DNA from: Hyphomicrobiales bacterium
GTDB lineage: Bacteria; Pseudomonadota; Alphaproteobacteria; Rhizobiales; Rhizobiaceae
DNA length: 64,000 nt
Assembly (NCBI GenBank): GCA_017305835.1
Contig: JAFKJY010000062.1
Location: 32,494 to 96,493 of the forward strand
Direction: 5' to 3'
The notes under the pieces are model-generated. The model saw nothing but the letters and a program-made list of their open reading frames with translations. It ran no database searches and was not told the origin of the DNA. Position numbers and translations under genes: made by a program. This document shows positions 6,654 to 15,532 of this stretch, one piece after another; the stretch's first letter is position 1, and every line of letters begins with the position of its first letter.

Positions 6654-8783
6654 ATGAATGCCCCAGCCAATATCCGCGAGGCGGCCGCGCGACTGACCGT
6701 CGGCCACTCCGCCTGCCCCCACGACTGCCCCTCCACCTGTGCGCTGGACGTCGAGATCCTCGACGGCAGGCGCATCGGCCGCGTCCACGGCGCCCGAGAC
6801 AATTCCTATACGGCCGGCGTCATCTGCGCCAAGGTCGCGCGCTATTCCGAGCGCATCCACCATCCCGACCGCCTGCTGAAGCCGCTCGTCCGCTCCGGCG
6901 CCAAGGGCGGGGGCGGCTGGAAGGAGGCGAGCTGGGAGGCCGCGCTCGACCTCGTCGCCGAAAAGTTCATCGCCGCCGAGGAAAAGCACGGCTCCGAGAC
7001 GGTCTGGCCCTACTACTACGCCGGTACGATGGGGCTGGTGCAGCGCGATTCGATCAACCGCCTGCGCCACGCCAAGAAATATTCCGGCTTCTTCGATTCG
7101 ATCTGCACCAACCTCGCCTGGACCGGCTGGGTGATGGGCACCGGCCGGCTCGCCGGCGCCGATCCGCGCGAGATGGCCAGGTCCGACTGCGTCGTCATCT
7201 GGGGCACGAATGCCGTCGTCACCCAGGTCAACGTGATGACGCATGCCGTGCGGGCGCGGAAGGAGCGCGGCGCCAAGATCGTCGTCGTCGACGTCTACGA
7301 CAACGCCACGATGAAGCAGGCCGACATGGGCCTGATCGTCAAGCCGGGCACCGACGGCGCGCTCGCCTGCGCGGTCATGCACGTGCTGTTCCGCGACGGC
7401 CTCGCCGACCGGGCCTATCTGGAAAGATACACCGACGACCCGAAGGGGCTGGAGGCGCATCTTTCCACCCGCACGCCCGAATGGGCCTCCGCCATCTGCG
7501 GTGTGCCCGTTCCCGAGATCGAGGCCTTCGCCCGTCTCGTCGGCACCACCAAGCGGACCTTCTTCCGCCTCGGCTACGGCTTCGCGCGCCAGCGCAACGG
7601 CTCTGTCAACATGCATGCCGCGCTCTCCATAGCGGCCGTCACGGGCTGCTGGCAGTACGAGGGCGGCGGCGCGTTCCATTCCAATTCCGGCGTGCTCAAG
7701 CTCGACGGCAATCTCGTGCAGGGCACTCGGCTCGCCGACCCGCGCATCCGCCATCTCGACCACTCGCGCATCGGACCGGTGCTCACCGGCGCCCCGGACG
7801 CACTTTACGGCGGGCCGCCGGTGACGGCGCTGCTGATCCAGAACACCAATCCGGCCAACGTCGCGCCCGAGCAGCGGCTGGTGAAGCGCGGCTTCCTGCG
7901 CGACGATCTCTTCACCTGCGTGCACGAGCAGTTCATGACCGATACGGCGAAGCTCGCCGACGTCGTGCTGCCGGCCACCATGTTCATGGAGCACGACGAC
8001 ATCTACAAGGGCGGTGGCAACCAGCACATCACGCTGGGGCCGAAGCTGGTCGACCCGCCGGAAGGCCCGCGCCCCAACCTCTACGTCATCGAGGAACTGG
8101 CCAAACGGCTGGGCGTCGCCCACATGCCCGGCTTCGGCATGACCGCGCGCGAGCATATCGACGTGATGCTGGCGCGGCGCGGCCTGGGTGACTTCGACAG
8201 CTTTCGCGCCGGGCGCTGGGCCGACCTTCAGCCGCCTTTCGAGCGCGCCCATTACATCTCCGGCTTTGGCCATCCCGACGGCAAGTTCCGCTTCCGGCCC
8301 GACTGGACCAACACGCCGGCGCCAAACAAGCCGCCGAAGTCGATGGGGCCGCAGGGCGACTGGCGGCGGCTTCCCGAATTTCCCGACCATGTCGACCTGA
8401 TCGAGGTCGCGGACGCAGAGCACCCGTTCCGGCTGGCGACTTCGCCGGCGCGCAACTACCTGAATTCGAGCTTCACCGAGACGCCCACCTCGCGCCAGCG
8501 CGAGGGCCGGCCCGAGCTGCAGATCCATCCCGAGGACGCCGCCCCGCTCGGCCTTGCCGACGGCGACCGCGTCGAGATCGGCAACATGCGCGGCGAGGTC
8601 GTGCTGCACGCGAAGCTGTTTTCCGGCTTGCGCCGCGGCGTCGTCATCGCCGAAGGCGTGTGGCCCAACTCCGCCCACGAGCGCGGCGAGGGCATCAACG
8701 TCCTCACCGGCTCCGACGCCGGCCCGCCCTACGGCGGCTTCGCCGTCCACGACACCAAAGTGTGGGTGCGGCGGGCGGGCTAG
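6654..8783 (+). CDS. Molybdopterin-dependent oxidoreductase with an N-terminal 4Fe-4S site
   Basis: A 709-residue enzyme of the DMSO-reductase superfamily (bis-MGD molybdenum enzymes). The N-terminal cluster site is C21-x3-C25-x3-C29-x28-C58. The MGD domains follow (WGTNAVVTQ, IVVVDVYDNATMKQADM, ...PGTDGALACAVMHVLF), then a C-terminal molydopterin dinucleotide-binding barrel (SPARNYLNSSF, QIHPEDAAPLGLADGDRVEI). There is no Tat signal, so it is probably cytoplasmic. No partner subunit or cofactor gene is adjacent, and the substrate (formate-, nitrate- or other oxyanion-like) cannot be read from the sequence. Its stop overlaps the convergent toxin gene by 4 bp. Confidence 0.9.
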   Translation: MNAPANIREAAARLTVGHSACPHDCPSTCALDVEILDGRRIGRVHGARDNSYTAGVICAKVARYSERIHHPDRLLKPLVRSGAKGGGGWKEASWEAALDLVAEKFIAAEEKHGSETVWPYYYAGTMGLVQRDSINRLRHAKKYSGFFDSICTNLAWTGWVMGTGRLAGADPREMARSDCVVIWGTNAVVTQVNVMTHAVRARKERGAKIVVVDVYDNATMKQADMGLIVKPGTDGALACAVMHVLFRDGLADRAYLERYTDDPKGLEAHLSTRTPEWASAICGVPVPEIEAFARLVGTTKRTFFRLGYGFARQRNGSVNMHAALSIAAVTGCWQYEGGGAFHSNSGVLKLDGNLVQGTRLADPRIRHLDHSRIGPVLTGAPDALYGGPPVTALLIQNTNPANVAPEQRLVKRGFLRDDLFTCVHEQFMTDTAKLADVVLPATMFMEHDDIYKGGGNQHITLGPKLVDPPEGPRPNLYVIEELAKRLGVAHMPGFGMTAREHIDVMLARRGLGDFDSFRAGRWADLQPPFERAHYISGFGHPDGKFRFRPDWTNTPAPNKPPKSMGPQGDWRRLPEFPDHVDLIEVADAEHPFRLATSPARNYLNSSFTETPTSRQREGRPELQIHPEDAAPLGLADGDRVEIGNMRGEVVLHAKLFSGLRRGVVIAEGVWPNSAHERGEGINVLTGSDAGPPYGGFAVHDTKVWVRRAG

Positions 8784-9073
8784 AAAAGGTCGGTGAGGTC
8801 GCGCGCGCCGTGAACGACGCGGATGATTTCGACCATATTGCCGTCGAAGCGATAAAGGATCAGATATCTGCCGCTGACCAGCACCCGCGCGTCGGAGGCA
8901 ATCTCCGGTCTGCGTGCACCGATTTCGGGGAAATCGGCCAGACGGATGATTTGCTTGTCGATTTCATCGAGCAGGCGGTCGGCGGCGCCCGGCGACTCGG
9001 CAGCGATATAGTTCCAGATCTCGATTAGATCGGTCTTGGCTGTGGCATTCCGAACGATCTGTATCCGCGGCAA
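8780..9073 (-). CDS. Type II toxin, RelE/ParE superfamily
   Basis: A 97-residue toxin: MPRIQIVRNATAKTDLIEIWNYIAAESPGAADRLLDEI..., with the ParE-type core (RLADFPEIGARRPEI, ARVLVSGRYLILYRF, EIIRVVHGARDL). The start is a TTG placed immediately after the TGA of the antitoxin gene (zero spacing), so translation is probably coupled and weak, as expected for a toxin. ParE members poison gyrase and RelE members cleave mRNA; the sequence looks more ParE-like. It is paired with the ribbon-helix-helix antitoxin upstream. Confidence 0.9.
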   Translation of the reverse strand: MPRIQIVRNATAKTDLIEIWNYIAAESPGAADRLLDEIDKQIIRLADFPEIGARRPEIASDARVLVSGRYLILYRFDGNMVEIIRVVHGARDLTDLF

Positions 9074-9352
9074 TCAACGCTCCCTGCGCATCGCCTCGTA
9101 TTTCGCCCGCGCTTCGGCCTTGATCTCTTCGATCGAATAAGGCTGCCCCGGACCGCTGTCGATGCCTTCCTGCCAGAGCCTGCGCAGGCGTTCGATTTCG
9201 AGCTGGCGCAGCGATTGGCGCTGCTTCCATTCGCGCAGCGCCTCGCGCACCACCTCGCTCGCCGAACCGTACTGGCCGCTGTCGACCGCCTCGTGGACCG
9301 ATTCCAGGAGCTCGTGCGGCAGCGAGATGCTGACCTTTTCGATATTCGCCAT
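9074..9352 (-). CDS. Ribbon-helix-helix antitoxin (ParD/CopG-like)
   Basis: A 92-residue antitoxin. The N-terminal ribbon-helix-helix domain (MANIEKVSISLPHELLESVHEAV, then GQYGSASEVVREALREW) binds DNA. The C-terminal helical tail should wrap the toxin. The start is ATG 9352 with GGGAG 9 nt upstream; ten extra in-frame codons upstream are unlikely to be used. It is first in a two-gene operon with the toxin and is expected to autorepress it. Confidence 0.9.
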   Translation of the reverse strand: MANIEKVSISLPHELLESVHEAVDSGQYGSASEVVREALREWKQRQSLRQLEIERLRRLWQEGIDSGPGQPYSIEEIKAEARAKYEAMRRER

Positions 9353-9412
9353 GACCGTATCTCCCAAGGCGAATGGTAGCAAAATTTCCTACCGCCGGCA
9401 ACGCAACGCCCG

Positions 9413-10120
9413 CTACGGCGTGAACCGCGCCAGCGCCTCGATGTCGGAGCTGGCCGAGACCGGGTCGGGCGACAGGATCGTCTCGGCCGGGCCGCCCTTG
9501 ACCGGGAAGGAGGCGTAGACCGTGCGGCCGCCTTCCATCCTGACCTTGCCTTCCGCCAGAAGGGCGAGCGCGGCCGGGTAGAGCCGGTGCTCGGCCTTGA
9601 GCACGCGCGCGGCGAGCGCCTCCTCGCCGTCCTCGGGAAAGACCGGCACCGCCGCCTGCGCGATGATCGGCCCGGAATCCACCTGCGCGGTGACGAAATG
9701 CACCGTGCAGCCGTGGATTCGCAGGCCGGCGTCGAGCGCGCGCGCATGCGTGTCGAGGCCGGGGAAAGTCGGCAGCAGGGAAGGGTGGATGTTGATCATG
9801 CGCCCGTGCCAGCGCGCCGTGAAGTCGGGCGACAGCGTGCGCATGTAGCCGGCGAGGCAGATCAGCTCCGCCTGCGCGTCCTCCAGCACGTTGGTGATCG
9901 CCCCCTCATGCGCCTCGCGCGTGGGGTATTCCGAGCGCGGCACGGTGCGCGTCTGTACGCCCGCGCGCGCTGCGAGGTCGAGGCCGGGCGCGTCGGCGCG
10001 GTTGGAGATGACGGCGACGATCTCGGCCGGATAGTCGCGCTCGGACGCCGCCGCGATCAGCGCGGCCATGTTCGAGCCCCGCCCGGAGATCAGGATAGCG
10101 ACGCGTTTGCGTGTGGTCAT
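9413..10120 (-). CDS. purN: Phosphoribosylglycinamide formyltransferase (GART)
   Basis: PurN transfers a formyl group from 10-formyl-THF to GAR, the third step of purine synthesis. The 235-residue protein has the substrate loop ISGRGSNM (11-18) and the catalytic triad Asn110, His112 (INIHPSLLP) and Asp148 (QVDSGPI). The start is ATG 10120, 17 bp after the purM stop. The frame is open further upstream, but that part is antiphase purM. The C-terminus is slightly longer than in E. coli PurN. Confidence 0.97.
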   Translation of the reverse strand: MTTRKRVAILISGRGSNMAALIAAASERDYPAEIVAVISNRADAPGLDLAARAGVQTRTVPRSEYPTREAHEGAITNVLEDAQAELICLAGYMRTLSPDFTARWHGRMINIHPSLLPTFPGLDTHARALDAGLRIHGCTVHFVTAQVDSGPIIAQAAVPVFPEDGEEALAARVLKAEHRLYPAALALLAEGKVRMEGGRTVYASFPVKGGPAETILSPDPVSASSDIEALARFTP

Positions 10121-10137
10121 GCGCGTGTGCTCCTGGC

Positions 10138-11202
10138 TCAGAATTCCAACTCGCCGCGATAGACGACGCCGCGGTCGCGGCGCGGGCAGATGCGGCCGAT
10201 CGGCGTCACCGTCTCGCCGGCCGCCTGCAGCACGGCCGCCACCTGCGCGGCCTGCCCGGCCGCCACCACGGCGATCATGCCGACGCCGCAGTTGAAGGTC
10301 CGCAGCATCTCGTCGCGCGCCACCCCGCCGGTCCGCGCCAGCCAGGAGAACACGGGCGGCGGCTCGATCGTGTCGAGGTCGAGCTCGGCCGCGAAGGCCG
10401 CCGGCAGCACGCGCGGCGTGTTTTCCGGGAAGCCGCCGCCGGTGATGTGGGCGAGCGCCTTGATGCCGTGCGTCTCGCGCATGGCGGAGAGCAGCGGCTT
10501 CACATAGATGCGCGTCGGCGCCAAAAGCGCCTCGCCGAGCGAGCGCCCGGCCGCGAACGGCGCCTCGTCGGCCCAGGCGAGCCCGCTCCTCTCGACGATC
10601 CGCCGCACCAGCGAAAACCCGTTGGAGTGCAGGCCGGACGAGGCGAGCCCGAGCAGCACGTCGCCTTCCACGATGTCGTCCGTCGGCAGCAGCCGGCCGC
10701 GCTCGGCCGCGCCCACCGCGAAGCCGGCGAGGTCGTAGTCCTTGTCGGCATAGAGGCCCGGCATCTCCGCCGTCTCGCCGCCGAGCAGCGCGCAGCCGGC
10801 CTGCCGGCAGCCCTCGGCGATGCCGGCCACGATCGCCGCGCCCTGGTCGGGGTCGAGCTTGCCGGTCGCGAAATAGTCGAGGAAGAACAGCGGCTCGGCG
10901 CCCTGCACGACGATGTCGTTGACGCACATCGCCACGAGGTCGATGCCGATCGTGCCGTTGAGGCCCGTCTCGATGGCGATCTTAAGCTTGGTGCCGACGC
11001 CGTCGTTGGCGGCCACCAGCACGGGGTCGGTGAAGCCCGCCGCCCTGAGGTCGAACAGGCCGCCGAAGCCGCCGATCTCGCCATCGGCGCCCGGCCGCCG
11101 CGTCTGCCGCACCAGCGGCTTGATCTTCTCGACCATCTCGGCGCCGGCATCGATGTCGACGCCGGCCTGGGCATAGGTCAAACCGTTCTTGCCGTCGCTC
11201 AT
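10138..11202 (-). CDS. purM: Phosphoribosylformylglycinamidine cyclo-ligase (AIR synthetase)
   Basis: PurM closes the imidazole ring using ATP, the fifth step of purine synthesis. The 354-residue length is normal. Family motifs are present: [38 protein letters not shown] (ATP/FGAM site), [10 protein letters not shown] and [16 protein letters not shown]. The start is ATG 11202, the position conserved in the family. It is the first gene of a purM-purN operon and is divergent from the CDP-alcohol phosphatidyltransferase gene across a 184-bp promoter region. Confidence 0.97.
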   Translation of the reverse strand: MSDGKNGLTYAQAGVDIDAGAEMVEKIKPLVRQTRRPGADGEIGGFGGLFDLRAAGFTDPVLVAANDGVGTKLKIAIETGLNGTIGIDLVAMCVNDIVVQGAEPLFFLDYFATGKLDPDQGAAIVAGIAEGCRQAGCALLGGETAEMPGLYADKDYDLAGFAVGAAERGRLLPTDDIVEGDVLLGLASSGLHSNGFSLVRRIVERSGLAWADEAPFAAGRSLGEALLAPTRIYVKPLLSAMRETHGIKALAHITGGGFPENTPRVLPAAFAAELDLDTIEPPPVFSWLARTGGVARDEMLRTFNCGVGMIAVVAAGQAAQVAAVLQAAGETVTPIGRICPRRDRGVVYRGELEF

Positions 11203-11386
11203 GGCCGCCCGTTTCCGCCGCCTGTGCCGCCCATGCCGGGTGTTTGCCCGAAGCGGCCGCCGCTTGCAAGGCGGGGCGACCACTGCCGCCGCGAAAGCCC
11301 GTGGACAGTCGCGCACCTTGCTAAGTGCGGCGCGGACGGCCATCTATCGCCGACAGACACAAGCCGGTGCGGAGCCGACGACGGCC

Positions 11387-11938
11387 GTGACCATCCCCAA
11401 CGTCATCACGCTGATGCGTTTCCTGCTCGTTCCCGCCGTCATCTATGCGATGCTCGTCGGCGCGACGGGCTGGGCGCTCGCCGGCTTCGTGCTGGCCGGC
11501 GTGTCGGACGCGGTCGACGGCTTCATCGCCCGCCAGTTCCACCAGCAGTCCGAGCTCGGCGCCTATCTCGACCCGCTCGCCGACAAGCTGCTGCTGGTCA
11601 GCGTCTTCGTGGTGCTGGGCCTCAGGGGCGACCTGCCGCTGTGGCTCGTCGTGGCGGCCGTGTCGCGCGATGCGCTCATCGTCGGCGCGGTGCTGATCTC
11701 CACCGTCATGGCCATGCCCGTCGAGGTCAAGCCGCTGCCGGTGTCGAAGGCAAATACCGCGATCCAGATCGTGCTCGCCTCGGTCGTCCTGTTCGAGCTC
11801 GCCTTCGATTATCATTTCGGCGGCCTGCGCGCCTGGCTGGTCATCGCCTCCGGCCTCTTGACCGCCGCTTCCGCGGCAGCCTATCTCGTCGCCTGGCTGA
11901 GGCACATGAGCGGTCATGGCGAAGGCGAATCCGCGTAA
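11387..11938 (+). CDS. CDP-alcohol phosphatidyltransferase family protein (PgsA-like)
   Basis: A 183-residue integral membrane enzyme that joins a CDP-activated lipid to an alcohol. The complete signature DG-x2-AR-x8-G-x3-D-x3-D lies in DAVDGFIARQ...GAYLDPLADK. The most likely product is phosphatidylglycerol phosphate or a related lipid; cardiolipin synthase-type activity cannot be excluded. I chose GTG 11387 (VTIPNVITLMRFLLVP), with GGAG at 11371, because the longer frame upstream runs antisense into purM and has no homology-like features. It overlaps the AI-2E gene by 23 bp and is followed by hda, so this is a three-gene operon. Confidence 0.9.
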   Translation: MTIPNVITLMRFLLVPAVIYAMLVGATGWALAGFVLAGVSDAVDGFIARQFHQQSELGAYLDPLADKLLLVSVFVVLGLRGDLPLWLVVAAVSRDALIVGAVLISTVMAMPVEVKPLPVSKANTAIQIVLASVVLFELAFDYHFGGLRAWLVIASGLLTAASAAAYLVAWLRHMSGHGEGESA

Positions 11939-13115
11939 GGCCGGCGCTGCGGCGGCCGTCAGGAAGTCGCCGCGAAGGGCCCGGGCCGTCGCGGTGGCGG
12001 AGCCGTCGCCGCCCGTCGTCATGGTCGAGCCCGGCCCGAGCATGGCCTGGCGCCGCCAGATCATGTTCTGGCTCGTCGCGGCCGCCATCTTCATCGGCTT
12101 CCTCTATCTGTTCAGCTCGATCCTGCTGCCCTTCCTGGCCGGCATGATCCTGGCCTATTTCCTCGATCCCGTGGCCGACCGGCTGGAACGGCTCGGCCTG
12201 TCGCGGCTGTGGGCGACCGTCGTCATCCTCATCGCCTTCATCGTCGTGCTGGTCATCGGCCTGATGATCGTCATCCCGGTGCTCGCCAACCAACTCGCCG
12301 ACTTCATCGCGCGCCTGCCCGACTATCTGTCGCGGCTTCAGGACCTCGTCACCGGCTTCGACCCGACCTGGATCGCGCAGAACACCGGCGTCGACGCCAA
12401 TTCGCTGCGCGAGGGGCTCGCCTCGCTGCTCACTCAGGGCGCCGGCTTCCTCACCACTTTGTTCAAGTCGATCTGGAGCTCCGGCAAGACGCTGATCGAC
12501 ATCGCCGGCCTGTTCGTCGTCACCCCGGTCGTCGCCTTCTACATGCTGCTCGACTGGGACCGCATGGTCGCCACCGTCGATGGCTGGGTGCCGCGCGACC
12601 ACGTCGCCACCGTCCGGAAGATCGCCGCCGACGTGAACCTCGCCACCGCCGGCTTCGTCCGCGGGCAGGGCACGCTCTGCATCGTGCTCGGCATCATGTA
12701 CGCCGTCGGGCTGACGATGGTCGGCCTGAATTTCGGCCTGCTGATCGGCCTGTTCGCCGGCGTCATCAGCTTCATCCCCTATGTCGGCTCGCTGACCGGG
12801 CTGGCGCTGTCGGTCGGCGTCGCCTTCGTGCAGTTCTGGCCGGACTGGCAGTGGATCGCGGCCGTCGTCGCCGTCTTCCTCGTCGGCCAGTTCATCGAGG
12901 GCAACATCCTGCAGCCGCGGCTGGTCGGAAAGAGCGTCGGCCTGCATCCGGTCTGGCTGATGTTCGCGCTGTTCGCCTTCGGCTACCTGTTCGGCTTCGT
13001 CGGCCTGCTGGTCGCGGTGCCGGCCTCGGCGGCGGTCGCGGTCCTCGTCCGCTTCGCCATCTCGCGCTACCTCGAATCGCCGCTCTACCGCGGCCACGGG
13101 GCCGGCCCCGCGTGA
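11916..13115 (+). CDS. AI-2E family transporter (PerM-like membrane protein)
   Basis: A 399-residue polytopic protein of the AI-2E exporter/PerM family. After a basic N-terminal tail (about 45 residues) come TM segments (WLVAAAIFIGFLYLFSSILLPFLAGMI..., WATVVILIAFIVVLVIGLMIVIPVL). The family core is present: DIAGLFVVTPVVAFYMLLDWD, GVISFIPYVG and the C-terminal FIEGNILQPRLVG. It is probably an exporter or permease of unknown substrate in the inner membrane. The start overlaps the previous gene and the stop TGA overlaps a possible GTG start of hda. Confidence 0.92.
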   Translation: MAKANPRKAGAAAAVRKSPRRARAVAVAEPSPPVVMVEPGPSMAWRRQIMFWLVAAAIFIGFLYLFSSILLPFLAGMILAYFLDPVADRLERLGLSRLWATVVILIAFIVVLVIGLMIVIPVLANQLADFIARLPDYLSRLQDLVTGFDPTWIAQNTGVDANSLREGLASLLTQGAGFLTTLFKSIWSSGKTLIDIAGLFVVTPVVAFYMLLDWDRMVATVDGWVPRDHVATVRKIAADVNLATAGFVRGQGTLCIVLGIMYAVGLTMVGLNFGLLIGLFAGVISFIPYVGSLTGLALSVGVAFVQFWPDWQWIAAVVAVFLVGQFIEGNILQPRLVGKSVGLHPVWLMFALFAFGYLFGFVGLLVAVPASAAVAVLVRFAISRYLESPLYRGHGAGPA

Positions 13116-13120
13116 GCGCC

Positions 13121-13819
13121 ATGCAGCCCGAGCGCCCACGCCAGATCCCGCTCGACCTCGACCGCACGCCCGGCTTCTCGCGCGACGATCTCGTCGTCAG
13201 CCCGGCCAATGCGGCGGCCGTCGCGATGGTCGACCGCTGGCCCGACTGGCCGGCCTCCGCGATGGTGCTCGCCGGCCCGCCCGGCTCCGGCAAGAGCCAT
13301 CTCGCCGCCATCTGGGCCGAACATTCGGGCGCCGCGAGCCTCGACCGCGCCTCGCTCGGCGCGGCGGCTCTGGCGGCCGCCTCGCGCGGCCCGGTGCTGG
13401 TCGACGACGCCGATGCGGGCGGCCTCGACGAGGCCGGGCTGTTCCACCTCTTCAACGCGGTGCGTCAGGCCGGCGGCCACCTGCTGCTGGTCTCCCGCCG
13501 CTTCCCGGCCGCCTGGGGCGTGCGCCTGCCGGACCTCGCCTCGCGGCTGAAGGCGGCGCCCGTCGTCGAGATCGGCGAGCCGGACGACATGCTCCTGGCC
13601 GGCGTCATCACGAAACTCTTCGCCGACCGTCAGGTGGCGATCGAGCCGCTGGTCGTGCAGTACCTCGTGCGCCGCATCGAGCGGTCGCTGGCCACGGCCA
13701 TGCGCGTGGTCGAGAAGCTCGACCGCCGCGCGCTGGAGGAAAAGACCCGCATCACCCGCCCCCTCGCGGCCTCGGTTCTCGACGCGATGGACGCGGGGCA
13801 GGGCGTCCTGGAGCTCTAG
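13121..13819 (+). CDS. hdaA: DnaA-regulatory inactivator Hda/HdaA
   Basis: A 232-residue AAA+ protein resembling DnaA domain III. With the DNA-loaded sliding clamp it stimulates ATP hydrolysis by DnaA and so limits re-initiation. A clamp-binding peptide QIPLDL lies at residues 8-13, followed by Walker A GPPGSGKS (K58) and a Walker B-like VLVDDAD. The C-terminal part (RRIERSLATAMRVVEKLDRRALEEKTRITRPL) is typical of Hda. An alternative GTG start at 13112 overlaps the upstream stop; I prefer ATG 13121, which keeps the usual short leader before the clamp motif. It is last in the operon. Confidence 0.92.
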   Translation: MQPERPRQIPLDLDRTPGFSRDDLVVSPANAAAVAMVDRWPDWPASAMVLAGPPGSGKSHLAAIWAEHSGAASLDRASLGAAALAAASRGPVLVDDADAGGLDEAGLFHLFNAVRQAGGHLLLVSRRFPAAWGVRLPDLASRLKAAPVVEIGEPDDMLLAGVITKLFADRQVAIEPLVVQYLVRRIERSLATAMRVVEKLDRRALEEKTRITRPLAASVLDAMDAGQGVLEL

Positions 13820-14151
13820 TTCGACGGCTGCTCCAGCGGCCACACCTCGATCACGCCATGCGCGACGGCGCAGGGGCTCTTCGACACCATCTCCATCGCC
13901 TCGGCGAGCGTCGCCGCCTCGATGATGGCGAAGCCCGCCACCGGCAAGGACGACGTCATGAACGGGCCGTTGGCCGTTTCGACCCCCCTGGCGTCGGGAT
14001 TGCGGACCTGGACCGGCGCGCCAGCGATGCCCATCAGCACGCCTGCCTCCTGCAGCTCGGCGTCATGCGCATGCGCCGCGTCGCGGACTTCCGGCGCGGT
14101 GCGGTCGTAGCCGGCGCGGTCGCCGTATCCGATCGTCACGAACTTTGCCAC
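13816..14151 (-). CDS. YCII-related domain protein
   Basis: A 111-residue protein of the YCII/YciI-like alpha+beta barrel family: VAKFVTIGYGDRAGYDRT..., LQEAGVLMGIAGAPVQVRN, TSSLPVAGFAIIEAATLAEAMEMVSKSPCA, IEVWPLEQ. Such domains often form dimers with a His-Asp pair; their activity is mostly unknown. The start is GTG 14151 with a strong GGAGGA 7 nt upstream, which overrules the longer frame. It is convergent with hda and their stop codons overlap. Confidence 0.87.
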   Translation of the reverse strand: MAKFVTIGYGDRAGYDRTAPEVRDAAHAHDAELQEAGVLMGIAGAPVQVRNPDARGVETANGPFMTSSLPVAGFAIIEAATLAEAMEMVSKSPCAVAHGVIEVWPLEQPSN

Positions 14152-14312
14152 GGGACGTTCCTCCGGGTCGTTGGCGGCATGGAAGGCCGGGCCGGCTGGC
14201 CGGCCGCCTCGCCGGTAGAACAGGGCGCGGCCGGGATGGTTCCCCGCAAGGCGTTTCCCGCCCACGCGGATCGTGGTCTAATGCAGCCGGCGGCAAATCT
14301 GAGGTGCGGACG

Positions 14313-14918
14313 GTGAGCGAGGCAACCGTGGAGGAAACCGGCGGCAGGCGGCGGCGCGGCAAGGCCGTGACGGCCTTTCTCGTCGCCGACAGGGCGCCGA
14401 TGTGGTTCACGGTCGCCGCGCTTCTCGCCGGCTCGGCCGGCACCTACCTCATCGCGCCGCGCGTCAACGCGGAGTTCGAGGCGCAGAAGATCAAGACAGA
14501 CTTCGTCATCCGCAACTACAACGACCTGCGCGCCAAGATGGAGGATTTCCAGAGCCTCTACGTCGTGACCGTGCAGAAGCAGGTGGCGGGCGAGGAGATT
14601 CGTGCCGAGGTCACCCGGCTGCAGGAGCTCGTCGCCCGCGTCGGCGCGCAGAACATCGCCATGATGCCGATGTTCACGACCGCCAACGGCCCGAAGGCGG
14701 CCGGCGAGGTCACCGTCGCCATGAACGGCATGCTGACCGTGCTGTTTGCCAATGCCGGCAAGTCGATCGCCACGGAGCAGGAGACGGCGGCCTACAACGC
14801 GCAGGTGGCCGAGGCCACGCAGAAGCTCGTGAAGCCGCTGCTCGAGCTCTATGTGCGGATCGGCGACGTCGGCCGGCTCAGGCCGACCCCGACCAATACC
14901 GACCTCCGGGAGGAGTGA
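14313..14918 (+). CDS. Hypothetical membrane-anchored protein
   Basis: A 201-residue protein that I do not recognise. After about 25 hydrophilic residues (VSEATVEETGGRRRRGKAV) there is one membrane segment (MWFTVAALLAGSAGTYLIAP). A helical region with coiled-coil character follows (IKTDFVIRNYNDLRAKMEDFQ, GEEIRAEVTRLQELVARVG) and probably lies in the periplasm. The start is GTG 14313 with GAGG upstream; GTG 14304 is also possible. The upstream neighbour is divergent and the NDUFS4-like gene follows after 104 bp. Confidence 0.72.
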   Translation: MSEATVEETGGRRRRGKAVTAFLVADRAPMWFTVAALLAGSAGTYLIAPRVNAEFEAQKIKTDFVIRNYNDLRAKMEDFQSLYVVTVQKQVAGEEIRAEVTRLQELVARVGAQNIAMMPMFTTANGPKAAGEVTVAMNGMLTVLFANAGKSIATEQETAAYNAQVAEATQKLVKPLLELYVRIGDVGRLRPTPTNTDLREE

Positions 14919-15022
14919 GCCGTCGCGCCGGCTCCCCCGGCTGCGGCGCCCTGCCGGCTTGACGAAAGCCGGCGCTCAGGTAAATGCAGGACAGTTCGGC
15001 GAAGCCACCGGAGCCACGCACC

Positions 15023-15328
15023 ATGTCCGCACTGATCTACAGCCCCGCCCGGACCGCCATGCAGTCCGGCACGGCCAAGACCGGCTACTGGGTGCTCGAG
15101 TTCGAGCCGGAGAAGCCGCGCAAGATCGACCCGCTGATGGGCTACACCAGCTCGTCGGACATGAAGAGCCAGATCCAGCTCAGGTTCGACACGCGCGAGG
15201 AGGCGGAAGCCTATGCCCGCAGCAAGGGCATCGCCTACCGCGTCGAGGAGCCGAACCAGCCGCGCCGCCGCAACATTTCGTACTCGGACAATTTCCGGTA
15301 TGACCGCAAGACGCCCTGGACGCACTGA
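15023..15328 (+). CDS. ETC complex I subunit, NDUFS4-like
   Basis: A 101-residue homologue of the mitochondrial Complex I 18-kDa (AQDQ/NDUFS4) subunit, an accessory subunit shared with alphaproteobacterial NDH-1. Family landmarks: [41 protein letters not shown] and the C-terminal [17 protein letters not shown]. In the family it binds at the peripheral arm near the NADH and FeS modules. The ATG at 15023 follows GGAG. No nuo genes are nearby. The NDUFS6-like zinc protein lies 15 kb away at 29928. Confidence 0.92.
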   Translation: MSALIYSPARTAMQSGTAKTGYWVLEFEPEKPRKIDPLMGYTSSSDMKSQIQLRFDTREEAEAYARSKGIAYRVEEPNQPRRRNISYSDNFRYDRKTPWTH

Positions 15329-15365
15329 GCGTCCAGCTGCTCCAGGCACCCTATATCGCCGCTAC

Positions 15366-15442
15366 GGTCCCGTAGCTCAGCCGGATAGAGCACCGGCCTT
15401 CTAAGCCGATGGTCGCAGGTTCGAATCCTGCCGGGATCGCCA
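15366..15442 (+). tRNA. tRNA-Arg (anticodon TCT)
   Basis: A 77-nt tRNA with encoded CCA. The acceptor stem GGTCCCG pairs with CGGGATC (one G-T pair), the anticodon loop is CTTCTAA (TCT), and the T-arm is GCAGG-TTCGAAT-CCTGC. It reads AGA and AGG, rare codons in this GC-rich genome. No integration scar is visible at its 3' end. Confidence 0.96.
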
Positions 15443-15532
15443 CCGCTTTTCCAAGCTATTGATTTAATTTGCATGTTTGATATCGAGGTCGTACCGGACG
15501 AAAGGTGCGACCGGACTGCCCAGTCCAAAAAC

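Noticed and set aside
6618..8750. A 710-codon open frame antisense to the molybdopterin oxidoreductase
   Set aside because: Its translation is rich in Arg, Ala, His and Val without any domain, and the sense strand has intact catalytic motifs. It is a product of high G+C codon use. The same applies to long frames antisense to ppk (30107-32557) and to the aap genes (24169-26952).
15366..15442. tRNA-Arg as an integration site for a genomic island
   Set aside because: No repeat of its 3' end and no integrase lie nearby; both flanking genes look like host genes.
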